In this document: one piece after another, positions 1-6,131 of the stretch
Layout: each line of letters opens with the position of its first letter
How positions within the stretch are numbered: the stretch's first letter is position 1
Source: Gemmatimonadota bacterium
GTDB lineage: Bacteria; Gemmatimonadota; Gemmatimonadetes; Palauibacterales; Palauibacteraceae
Assembly: GCA_029288095.1 (NCBI GenBank)
Contig: JARFPW010000233.1
Location: 1-6,374 of the forward strand
Length of the DNA stretch: 6,374 nucleotides
Reading direction: 5' to 3'
Translations under genes and position numbers: made by a program
Notes under the pieces: generated by a model
Told to the model about the DNA's origin: nothing
The model's input: only the letters and a program-made list of their open reading frames with translations
The model's database searches: none

Positions 1-1321
1 GGAGCCGATCGGTGAACTTGGGTCGGATACCGGTTGCCCGGAACTGTCCGACGACCTGTCCCTGATCGTCGATGCCTTCCTGGTCGAACACGAAGATGTC
101 CTGCATGGTGATGACCTCCCCCTCCATGCCGCTGATCTCCGAGATGGACACGATCTTCCTGCGTCCGTCGGTCAGCCGGCCAACCTGAACCACCACGTCG
201 ATCGCGCTCGCGATCTGCTGGCGCATGCCCTTCTCGGGCAGGTTCAAGCCCGCCATGGATATCATCGTCTCGAGCCGTGCCAGCGCATCCCGCGGAGTGT
301 TCGCGTGAAGCGTCGTCAAGGACCCGTCATGGCCCGTGTTCATCGCCTGGAGCATGTCCACGGCCTCAGGGCCACGGCACTCACCCATGATGATTCGATC
401 GGGGCGCATGCGGAGGGCGTTGATCAGCAGCAGGCGCTGGTTCACCGCGCCGGCCCCCTCGACGTTCGCGGTCCGTGTCTCGAGACGCACGGCATGCGGC
501 TGTCGCAGCTGAAGCTCCGCGGAGTCCTCAATCGTCACGATGCGCTCAGTGACCGGAATCGACTCGGACAACACGTTGAGCAGTGTTGTCTTACCGGCAC
601 CCGTTCCTCCGCTGATCAGCACGTTGAGCCGGGCCTTGACCACGCCCTGCAGCAGTTCGAGCATGGCCGGCGTCATGCTGCCCGTGCGCATGAGGTCCGG
701 TGCTGACAGGACATCGCGCTTGAACTTACGGATCGACATGTGAGGTCCGTCGATCGCCAGGGGCGGAATGATCGCATTCACACGCGAACCGTCTGAAAGA
801 CGCGCGTCGCACATCGGAGACGAGTCGTCGATACGACGGCCGACCGCCGACACGATCCGATCGATGATCTGCAGCAGGTGTCGGTCGTCCTTGAAGCGCA
901 CGTCCGTCTGCTCAAGCTTGCCGTTGCGCTCGATGTAGACCTGTTGAAACGTATTGACCAGGATGTCCGATATACTGGGATCCTTGAGCAACGGCTCGAT
1001 AGGTCCGAGCCCGAAGATCTCGTCGAGGATCTGCTCTACGAGGTCCTCTCGTTCGTCCAGATTGAGCGGTACCGCTTCCCGGGTGAGCAGATCGTGAACG
1101 ACCTTCCGGATCTCTCCGACGACCTCCTCGCGGGCGAGCGTCTCGATACTGGCCAGGTTCAGCCGATCGAGAAGCTGCCGATGGATACGGACCTTGATTT
1201 CCTGGAGGTCTCCGCCCCCGGAGGTCGGTTGCCCGGCGCCGGGAGCCGCGACGGATCCCGGCATCCAGGTCGGAGCGTCATCCCCGGGTGTCGGAGTGTT
1301 GGGACCGGCGAACTCGTTCAT
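1..1321 (-). CDS. cpaF: CpaF/TadA secretion ATPase of the Flp pilus (3' end outside window)
   Basis: This is the hexameric ATPase at the cytoplasmic face of the inner membrane that drives Flp pilus assembly (GspE/VirB11-like family). The frame is open from an ATG at 1321 to the window edge, giving 440 codons with no stop. CpaF proteins are usually only slightly longer, so little is missing. Residues 1-38 are a Gly/Pro-rich linker. The N-terminal domain follows (about 40-200, including GSRVNAIIPPL near 178-187). The ATPase core has Walker A GGTGAGKTT at 238-246, an Asp box TIEDSAEL at 263-270, Walker B RIIMGE at 309-314 continuing into CRGPE, and a His box around TTLHANT at 336-342. The start A is the last base of the cpaE stop (TGATG), with GGAG nine bases upstream, which indicates translational coupling. 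The Ala in Walker A and Pro in RGPE are mild variants of the common GGTGSGKT and RGGE. All catalytic residues are present. Confidence 0.97.
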   Translation of the reverse strand, partial: MNEFAGPNTPTPGDDAPTWMPGSVAAPGAGQPTSGGGDLQEIKVRIHRQLLDRLNLASIETLAREEVVGEIRKVVHDLLTREAVPLNLDEREDLVEQILDEIFGLGPIEPLLKDPSISDILVNTFQQVYIERNGKLEQTDVRFKDDRHLLQIIDRIVSAVGRRIDDSSPMCDARLSDGSRVNAIIPPLAIDGPHMSIRKFKRDVLSAPDLMRTGSMTPAMLELLQGVVKARLNVLISGGTGAGKTTLLNVLSESIPVTERIVTIEDSAELQLRQPHAVRLETRTANVEGAGAVNQRLLLINALRMRPDRIIMGECRGPEAVDMLQAMNTGHDGSLTTLHANTPRDALARLETMISMAGLNLPEKGMRQQIASAIDVVVQVGRLTDGRRKIVSISEISGMEGEVITMQDIFVFDQEGIDDQGQVVGQFRATGIRPKFTDRL

Positions 1322-2562
1322 CAGGCATCACTCCGGTTGAATATCTTCTTCAGTGGCCGGCCAAGGCTGTCGAACAGCCCCCTGCCATCTTCGCTCGGAG
1401 CGGCAGTACCTGTCAGGGCGCTTACGAATCCTTTGAGATCCTTGGCGTACGTAGACTTTTCCTGCATGACGATCGGCTTGCCCTGGTTGATCGAGTTCAT
1501 CACGGCTTCAAAATCGTTGCTCAATGTCCAGTACACAGGGATCCCGAGAGTCTTCTCGATCTCCTTCAGCGTGATTGGATCACTTGGCTGGTAACGGTTG
1601 ACGAGGATTCGCAGCCACTCATCCGACTTGACCGCACCCATGCGCTCGAGTAGCGGTAAGCAACGTGTGATGTTACGCAATGAGGGCAGGTCGACGTTGG
1701 TCACGAGGAACACGTGGTCTGCCTGTTCGAACGTGGCAAGCGTCGGAGCCGTGAACGACTTCGAGCTGTCCACGATGACGTAATCGTAGTGTTGCTTCAG
1801 GAAGTGCAGGATCTGGCGAATCTGATCGCCCGTCACCGTCTCCGCCCTGTTCGGGTGGAACGGGGCCGACAGCAGCTCAACACCTGAATCATGGCGCTCG
1901 ATGTACGAAGCCAGGAGGCCCGCATCGACGCGGTGGAAATTCCGCACCAGGTCGACGAAGCTGAATCTCGGCTCGACACCGAGCAGCAGCGCGGTCTCAC
2001 CCAGCTCGAGATCCAGATCGACGAGCAGCACACGCCGCCTTGTGAGCAGGTGCAAGGACACCGCGGTATTCGTCGCGACCGACGTGGATCCCGCGCCGCC
2101 CTTCGGCCTGAAGAACGCGAACAGTTTGCCAGGATCGCGCTTCCGCTCCTCGACGCCACGGTGACCGAACTTCCTGGCGAGGCGATCGATCGTTTCCTGC
2201 ACCTTCTCGATGGTAATCGGAGTCGGCAGGTATTCCGTGACGCCAGCCTGCATGGCCTGCATCAACAACTCGGGAGTCAGCGTGTCACCCATCCCCACAA
2301 CACGGCGGTTGGGCGCCCCTTCGACCAGAAACTGGGCGAACTTAAGCCCCATCACCGGATCGTCGCTGACGTCCAGGAAGATCAACTCCGGGTTCAGCTG
2401 ACGGAGCTGTTCCAGATGTGAATCATTGATCTCGTGGAACGGGACAACAACTTCGAGACCGACCTCGATCCCCATGTCGTCCTCGCTGACCACCTTCGCA
2501 ACGAGGCTCCGCACCTCGACATCAGTCGAGATGATCGCGCTCTTGATCGTCTGGTCATTCAT
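1321..2562 (-). CDS. cpaE: CpaE/TadZ pilus localisation protein (pseudo-receiver plus ParA/MinD-like ATPase domain)
   Basis: The 413-residue protein has the two-part CpaE/TadZ build. Residues 6-132 resemble a response-regulator receiver: Asp64 in LIFLDV sits at the usual phosphorylation site, but the conserved Lys of the usual YLPKP motif is Thr114 (YLPTP), so it is probably a pseudo-receiver. Residues 147-385 form a MinD/ParA-like domain with the P-loop KGGAGSTS at 154-161, DLDLELGE at 182-189 (the switch region typical of CpaE) and a Walker B-like YVIVDSS at 261-267. The second lysine of a standard KGGxGKT loop is replaced by Ser159. In the family, TadZ/CpaE sits at the cell pole and recruits other Tad proteins. 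The ATG at 2562 is 34 nt after the cpaC stop. Its GGAG is 13 nt upstream, so the ribosome site is weak, but the first beta strand (KSAIIST) begins directly after this Met, which supports the start. Confidence 0.95.
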   Translation of the reverse strand: MNDQTIKSAIISTDVEVRSLVAKVVSEDDMGIEVGLEVVVPFHEINDSHLEQLRQLNPELIFLDVSDDPVMGLKFAQFLVEGAPNRRVVGMGDTLTPELLMQAMQAGVTEYLPTPITIEKVQETIDRLARKFGHRGVEERKRDPGKLFAFFRPKGGAGSTSVATNTAVSLHLLTRRRVLLVDLDLELGETALLLGVEPRFSFVDLVRNFHRVDAGLLASYIERHDSGVELLSAPFHPNRAETVTGDQIRQILHFLKQHYDYVIVDSSKSFTAPTLATFEQADHVFLVTNVDLPSLRNITRCLPLLERMGAVKSDEWLRILVNRYQPSDPITLKEIEKTLGIPVYWTLSNDFEAVMNSINQGKPIVMQEKSTYAKDLKGFVSALTGTAAPSEDGRGLFDSLGRPLKKIFNRSDA

Positions 2563-2596
2563 GGCTGAGGTCAGTCTCCGTTATGCGTTGTGACGT

Positions 2597-4027
2597 CTAC
2601 AGGTCGTCGTCATCCGACATATCGTCGTCAGACATGCCGTCATCATCTGACGCCGTGGCGTCGTCCTGGGCCGGCTCGAGCTCGTGCTGACGGCCCTCTT
2701 CGCCCGGCGCCGGGGTCGGACCGTCCAGGTGCTTCTCCCAGTTCCAGTCCTCGGGCTCACCCGAGGGCACTTCCGGCGACTCATCCATCGGATAGACGAT
2801 GTGAGGAGTAACCAGCACGAGCAGCTCGCTGCGATTCTGCCTCAGCTCTTTCGAGCGAAACAGGCTGCCGAGAATCGGGATGTCACCGAGCAGCGGAACC
2901 TTGCTGTAGTCGGCGACCATGCTGTTGTCGATGAGCCCGGCGATCGCAAACGTCTGCCCATCCGCAAGTTCCACCTCCGTCTTTGCCTTGCGCGACAGGA
3001 TCGACGGAATACTGAATCCGCCGATGACGAGCCCGTTCGAGAAGTCAAGGCTCGAGACTTCCGGCGCGACGGCCAGGCGTAACCTGCCACCGGCCTGGAT
3101 ATAGGGCGTGAAGTCGAGCTTGACGCCGAATTCCTTGAATACAATCGAGATTCCACCCGATTGATTGCCACTCTGAATGACCGGATACGGGAACTCGCCG
3201 CCGGCCAGGAACGAAGCCTCGACTCCATGTGCGGCCAGGAGATTCGGCTCGGACAGTGACCGGAAGAGTCCGTTGTTCTCCAGGGCTTGCAGGAACGCCG
3301 TCAGGTTCAGTTCCGGTTCGAAAAGGAACAGGTTGACAGCGTCCGAGAGGACGGAAATCGTCCCGTCCAGGTCGCCCCTGAACCCGGAGGGTCGGCCCGT
3401 GGTGGATCCAATCACCCGGCCGTCGGGACCCGTATAAAGAAGGTTGACGCCGGCGCGTTCGATGGCGCTGCGGCTGACCTCCGCAAACCGGACCTTGAGC
3501 AACACCTGGCCAGGCCTCGGCATTTCGATTTCGTTGATCACGTTCTCGCCGCTGCCCAGGCTGCGTGCGGCGATATCCATCATCCGCGAGGCAACGCCCG
3601 AATTCGATACGGATCCCTTCAGGATGACGGACTTTCCGCTGGTTTCGACCCGGACGTCCTCGCCCGGGAACAATCGCTGAAGGTCGCCCTGCAGACTCGC
3701 GGCATCCGGAGACACCTTCACGCTGTACCAGGATCGCGTACCTGCCGCATCCCAGATCAGCAGGCTGGTGGTTCCCGACGATTTGCCGTTGATCACCAGC
3801 TCTCGCGTGGTGACCGGAAGAACGTCGATGATGCTCGGATCGGCTATCGCGACACGGGTCACGGCCGCCTGCGTCTCGATCACGCTGGATCCGCCGGCTG
3901 CCAGATCGATCACGCCCGACGATTCCTGCGCTTCCACAGGGCCCGTGAAGACGAGCACCAGGAGTGCCGCCAGGGGTGCTCCGAAAATGTGCGCCTTCAG
4001 GCGCCCGTACTGTCTAATCCTGCTCAT
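2597..4027 (-). CDS. cpaC: CpaC/RcpA outer-membrane secretin of the Flp pilus
   Basis: This 476-residue protein forms the outer-membrane channel through which the pilus leaves the cell. Residues 1-33 are a signal peptide: a basic start, a hydrophobic core around 17-28 (GAPLAALLVLVF) and a likely cut after VEA. Residues 37-106 match the N-terminal domain of Flp secretins (IADPSIIDVLPVTTRELVINGK). Residues 107-168 are BON-like (VILKGSV), and the secretin domain spans about 172-412, ending in the hallmark VPLLGDIPILGSLFRS at 377-392 followed by ELLVLVTPHIV. Residues 413-476 form an acidic, low-complexity tail with 12 Asp in the last 22 residues, which is not part of the secretin core. The ATG overlaps the cpaB stop by one base (TAATG) and is preceded by AAGGGGG six bases upstream, so it is probably coupled to cpaB. 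Confidence 0.96.
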   Translation of the reverse strand: MSRIRQYGRLKAHIFGAPLAALLVLVFTGPVEAQESSGVIDLAAGGSSVIETQAAVTRVAIADPSIIDVLPVTTRELVINGKSSGTTSLLIWDAAGTRSWYSVKVSPDAASLQGDLQRLFPGEDVRVETSGKSVILKGSVSNSGVASRMMDIAARSLGSGENVINEIEMPRPGQVLLKVRFAEVSRSAIERAGVNLLYTGPDGRVIGSTTGRPSGFRGDLDGTISVLSDAVNLFLFEPELNLTAFLQALENNGLFRSLSEPNLLAAHGVEASFLAGGEFPYPVIQSGNQSGGISIVFKEFGVKLDFTPYIQAGGRLRLAVAPEVSSLDFSNGLVIGGFSIPSILSRKAKTEVELADGQTFAIAGLIDNSMVADYSKVPLLGDIPILGSLFRSKELRQNRSELLVLVTPHIVYPMDESPEVPSGEPEDWNWEKHLDGPTPAPGEEGRQHELEPAQDDATASDDDGMSDDDMSDDDDL

Positions 4028-4854
4028 TAGGAGCCCCCTTGCACGCTTTCAGTGGTCACGTCCGGACCGCGATAGATCTCGATTCCCGGGTTTCGCCTCG
4101 GGACGGTCCTGCGCGGACCGGCTCGCACCGGTGCGCCTGGCAGCAGATTTGGAATCCGGATACCGGTCGTCGTCAGACTGTCCAGGTCTAGTGTGTTTCT
4201 CAGGCCAAGCTGAATCCGACCCCGGGTCGAAGCGAGAATCAGCTTCTCCGCGTCCTGGGGCGTGACCAGCAGTGTCACCACGGTGGCGGTCGTGGGCTCG
4301 CCGTTCTCGGCGGTCTGCACGATCTGGTTCGCCGTGAGGACCGAAACGTTCTGCAGAATCATCTTCGTAATCGGATTATTCTGCTGCTGACCGGGATCAA
4401 TGGTGACGAACACGTCGACATGCGTCCCCGGCAAGACGAATCCAGCGACCTGGATGACTTCGTCCACACGGACGCTAAGCGCCCTCATGCCCTCTGGTAT
4501 GACGATCGGCAGGCCGCCACCTGCTTCCTTGACGGCCATCTTCCCGGACAGGAGAGGTTCGTTGAGCACAACGGGAGTGATCAGCCCCCGGCCGAGAACA
4601 TCCTCGACAGAGGAACTGAAGTTCTCCGGGGCGACGTCGGACGGCCAGGGCGTCAGTTTGACGTCCTCGACTGTCAGTACGCGGCCGAGCGGAAGGTCTC
4701 TCGCTGCGACAACGACTTCCGTGGGCGCCGCCGTGGCTGTCTGAATCGGTCCGACATCCCCTGACTCGCGTATGATTCGCAGCGCCAACCATCCGGCCAG
4801 AAGTCCGGAGGCCAGTGCCAGAACCAGAACGATGATGAGCCTTCTGCTTCGCAT
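4027..4854 (-). CDS. cpaB: CpaB/RcpC Flp pilus assembly protein (SAF domain)
   Basis: CpaB/RcpC is a periplasmic, membrane-anchored protein that works with the secretin in Tad systems. The 275-residue product has an N-terminal membrane helix at 6-26 (a hydrophobic stretch after MRSRR). A SAF domain covers about 45-108 (EVVVAARDLPLGRVLTVEDV, then LLSGKMAVKEAG). The RcpC domain covers about 113-222, with the family-typical LPIVIPEGMRALSVRVDEV and GFVLPGTHVDVFV. The C-terminal 40 residues are Pro/Arg-rich and end in GIEIYRG plus a short polar tail, matching the usual end of CpaB, so the gene looks intact. The ATG at 4854 has AGGG nine bases upstream. It follows cpaA after a 137-nt gap and overlaps cpaC by one base. 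Confidence 0.95.
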   Translation of the reverse strand: MRSRRLIIVLVLALASGLLAGWLALRIIRESGDVGPIQTATAAPTEVVVAARDLPLGRVLTVEDVKLTPWPSDVAPENFSSSVEDVLGRGLITPVVLNEPLLSGKMAVKEAGGGLPIVIPEGMRALSVRVDEVIQVAGFVLPGTHVDVFVTIDPGQQQNNPITKMILQNVSVLTANQIVQTAENGEPTTATVVTLLVTPQDAEKLILASTRGRIQLGLRNTLDLDSLTTTGIRIPNLLPGAPVRAGPRRTVPRRNPGIEIYRGPDVTTESVQGGS

Positions 4855-4897
4855 GACCAGTTACCCTGCCTTTCCTCGGTTCCTCTTAACTCCGCTC

Positions 4898-4911
4898 GGG
4901 TACGGATACCC
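4898..4911 (-). other. Small hairpin in the cpaA-cpaB gap
   Basis: The minus strand reads GGGTATCCGTACCC, a perfect 5-bp stem with a TCCG tetraloop, 43 nt upstream of the cpaB start. The gap of 137 nt (4855-4991) is otherwise featureless: no T-run that would make a terminator and no clear -35/-10 pair. It may be a processing or stability element, or chance. Confidence 0.3.
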
Positions 4912-4991
4912 ACCGGCCTGGGCCAGCAGGGAGGCGCGAGGTGACCCGTGCCTGTGCTTCTCTACATCAACTGTCGGTACGTAAGGATGCG

Positions 4992-5507
4992 TCAGTACAG
5001 AAGGCCGATCATTGCCCCGGCGGCAATCGCTACGCCGTAAGGGATGCGGACCGCGCCCTCTTTTTCAAGCGTGGGCATCTCGGTCCCGGCCGACGAGAGC
5101 ACCATGCGTCGGGCTGTCCCGACGGCGAGGTCTCTCATTCCGAGGAGGGTGCTGGTGAGAGCTCGTTGGCGTGCCGCGGCGATAACGCCCATGACTCCGC
5201 CAATGACCGCTGTTGCCAGAAACGCGACGATGAACCGGCCCGGGCCCAGAAAGGCGCCTGTCGCCGTGAGCAGCTTTACATCGCCTCCCCCCATGCCGCC
5301 ACCGGCGAACATCGGGAAGGTCAGGATGAAGCCGATAGCGGCTCCGAGAAGCGCGCCGACCAGTTCCGAAGATCCGGTCAGCCCGTGCACCAGCAGGGCA
5401 AACACGAATCCCGATACGGTCAAGATGTTGGGAATCTTCTGAATCCCCACATCAGTGGCCGCAGCGATCCCGACCATCGTTACAAGTCCAACAGCGATGA
5501 GATCCAC
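4992..5507 (-). CDS. cpaA: CpaA/TadV Flp prepilin peptidase (A24 family)
   Basis: This is an inner-membrane aspartic peptidase that removes the leader of Flp prepilin. It is of the short type, with no N-terminal methyltransferase domain. The chosen start is the GTG at 5507 (171 residues), because GAGGA lies six bases upstream and the product then opens directly with the first membrane helix (DLIAVGLVTMVGIAAA), as is normal for CpaA. A longer reading from a GTG at 5558 adds 17 charged residues and has only a poor ribosome site. The two catalytic Asp are in TDVGIQKIPN (Asp19) and in the GxGD-type motif GMGGGDVKLL (Asp76). Several further hydrophobic segments follow, and the end PYGVAIAAGAMIGLLY is the family's usual last helix. 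It lies 125 nt after the pilin gene and 137 nt before cpaB. Confidence 0.93.
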   Translation of the reverse strand: MDLIAVGLVTMVGIAAATDVGIQKIPNILTVSGFVFALLVHGLTGSSELVGALLGAAIGFILTFPMFAGGGMGGGDVKLLTATGAFLGPGRFIVAFLATAVIGGVMGVIAAARQRALTSTLLGMRDLAVGTARRMVLSSAGTEMPTLEKEGAVRIPYGVAIAAGAMIGLLY

Positions 5508-5513
5508 AGACAG

Positions 5514-5518
5514 TCCTC
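5514..5518 (-). promoter_or_regulatory. Ribosome binding site deciding the cpaA start
   Basis: The minus strand carries GAGGA six bases before the GTG at 5507. The upstream in-frame GTG at 5558 has only GAGAG about 13 bases away, so the internal start is preferred. Confidence 0.6.
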
Positions 5519-5581
5519 GGGTGACTCGTCCTATGGTAATTCTGTCCGCTTTGCGCACCGGGCACCAGTGCTCTCGGCGGT

Positions 5582-5614
5582 ACCGGATCCGCCCGACTAG
5601 CGGACGGACCCGGT
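5582..5614 (-). other. Strong intercistronic hairpin after the pilin gene
   Basis: The minus-strand RNA can form a 14-bp stem (arms 5601-5614 and 5582-5595, loop CTAGT) beginning 18 nt after the flp stop codon. Twelve pairs are Watson-Crick and two are G-U wobbles. On the plus strand the same two positions would be A-C mismatches, so the fold favours the operon transcript. No T-run follows, so it does not look like a standard intrinsic terminator. Its likely role, by analogy with other operons that begin with an abundant product, is to protect the upstream pilin mRNA from 3' exonucleases or to reduce read-through into the machine genes. Confidence 0.75.
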
Positions 5615-5632
5615 CGCTAGATGCCGAACTAC

Positions 5633-5827
5633 TTAACTACCGCCACCCGACGGAACGCCCGCCGACGACAGCGTGGTGCCAATACGATTGAAGATCGTCG
5701 AGATCGTCGTCCCAAGGAGACGGACCGCTACGATCACCGCAAGGGCAATCAGGCCGATCAGAATGGCGTACTCCGCCAGGTCCTGACCGGACTCGTCCAG
5801 TAAAAGTGCGTTGAACAACTGAAGCAT
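5633..5827 (-). CDS. flp: Flp/Fap-type major pilin precursor
   Basis: This is the small structural pilin that polymerises into the Flp (type IVc) pilus. The 64-residue precursor has a 14-residue leader ending DESG, and prepilin peptidase should cut between Gly14 and Gln15. The mature protein (50 residues) starts QDLAEYAILIGLIALAVIVAV: Glu at +5 and Tyr at +6 are the Flp signature, followed by a hydrophobic helix to about residue 38 that anchors the subunit and packs in the fibre. The end is Gly/Ser-rich (GVPSGGGS). The ATG at 5827 has a near-perfect AGGAGG six bases upstream. It is the first gene of the cluster and the only pilin copy in the window; the matching peptidase is the next gene. 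A strong hairpin follows the stop. Confidence 0.96.
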   Translation of the reverse strand: MLQLFNALLLDESGQDLAEYAILIGLIALAVIVAVRLLGTTISTIFNRIGTTLSSAGVPSGGGS

Positions 5828-5833
5828 GGTGTT

Positions 5834-5839
5834 CCTCCT
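5834..5839 (-). promoter_or_regulatory. Strong Shine-Dalgarno of the pilin gene
   Basis: AGGAGG on the minus strand ends six bases before the flp ATG. It is the strongest ribosome site in the window, fitting a protein needed in large amounts. Confidence 0.85.
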
Positions 5840-5849
5840 GGCCTAGGCC
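5840..5849. repeat. 10-bp palindrome next to the pilin ribosome site
   Basis: GGCCTAGGCC is a perfect palindrome directly abutting the flp Shine-Dalgarno. It is too compact to form a good hairpin within one RNA. It could be a protein site or chance in GC-rich DNA. Confidence 0.35.
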
Positions 5850-6003
5850 GTTGAGGTCCTTCTTCGGAATGGAGCGCTTACCCCAATCCGTGCCGGAGTA
5901 CCGGACGCCCCATTGCGACCCGGCCTCTCATGTGCCCGTTCTCGATCGGCAAGCCGCCAAGAACCGTGGATCTCGCTAATGCAACACCCACGAAGGAATC
6001 ATG

Positions 6004-6044
6004 CCGTACTCGATCATACGGACGGCGTGAACTCCAGACGCCGT
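6004..6044 (-). other. Two back-to-back hairpins in the pilin leader
   Basis: In minus-strand order, ACGGCGT (6038-6044) pairs perfectly with ACGCCGT (6022-6028) across a 9-nt loop. Directly after it CCGTA (6017-6021) pairs with TACGG (6004-6008) across an 8-nt loop. The two stems touch without a spacer and could stack coaxially. No T-run follows. Confidence 0.5.
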
Positions 6045-6093
6045 TCCTTGTCGCAAGCCCCGTACCGGATTTTCGCGGGGGGAAATATATCCA

Positions 6094-6118
6094 TAAGTAA
6101 TTATTATAGCATCACTTA
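6094..6118. promoter_or_regulatory. Imperfect inverted repeat over the -10 box (possible operator)
   Basis: The left arm TAAGTAAT (6094-6101) and right arm ATCACTTA (6111-6118) are inverted copies with seven of eight positions matching, separated by 9 bp. The repeat covers the -10 hexamer and the likely start site, the usual place for a repressor. The regulator is unknown. In an AT-rich stretch such a repeat can also arise by chance. Confidence 0.4.
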
Positions 6119-6131
6119 CAATTTCGGACAA
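6103..6131 (-). promoter_or_regulatory. Predicted sigma-70-type promoter of the tad/cpa operon
   Basis: On the minus strand, TTGTCC (6126-6131) is followed after exactly 17 bp by a perfect TATAAT (6103-6108). TG one base before the -10 adds an extended -10 element. The -35 matches the TTGACA consensus at four of six positions. The site lies in an AT-rich island (about 6082-6130) within GC-rich DNA, and no other equally good promoter was seen upstream of flp. It points toward the pilin gene. The predicted start of transcription is near 6094-6098. Confidence 0.7.

Larger units (their letters stand above)
5828..6095 (-). other. Long 5' leader of the pilin transcript (predicted)
   Basis: If transcription starts just left of the predicted promoter at 6103-6131, the pilin mRNA has an untranslated leader of about 270 nt, long for a simple pilin gene. 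It holds two adjacent hairpins (6004-6044). A further stem at 5889-5907 (CGT plus CCGG arms around a TACT loop, one bulged C) lies about 60 nt before the start codon. No recognised riboswitch class could be identified by eye. A 26-codon reading frame from an ATG at 6094 exists but shows no coding evidence. Confidence 0.5.

Noticed and set aside
878..1594. Plus-strand open frame of 238 codons
   Set aside because: It is antisense across the cpaE/cpaF junction, where both proteins have clear catalytic motifs.
3287..4030. Plus-strand open frame of 247 codons
   Set aside because: It is antisense to the secretin gene, whose signal peptide and secretin motif settle the coding strand.
4941..5600. 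Plus-strand open frame of 219 codons
   Set aside because: It lies antisense to cpaA, whose motifs are unambiguous. The product is low-complexity and charged, as expected for a high-GC shadow frame.
5582..5614. Hairpin as an intrinsic (Rho-independent) terminator
   Set aside because: The stem is strong, but the bases after it on the minus strand (ACCGCCGAGAG) contain no T-run, and the downstream genes clearly belong to the same system.
5850..5870. Sequestration of the flp Shine-Dalgarno by the CCTC upstream
   Set aside because: Only four base pairs are possible and the enclosed palindrome does not fold well; this is too weak to claim.
5880..6015. Sigma-54 promoter candidates (GGCAC and GGCAT elements in the leader)
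   Set aside because: Neither has a GC pair at the required -12 spacing, while a far better sigma-70-type promoter lies upstream.
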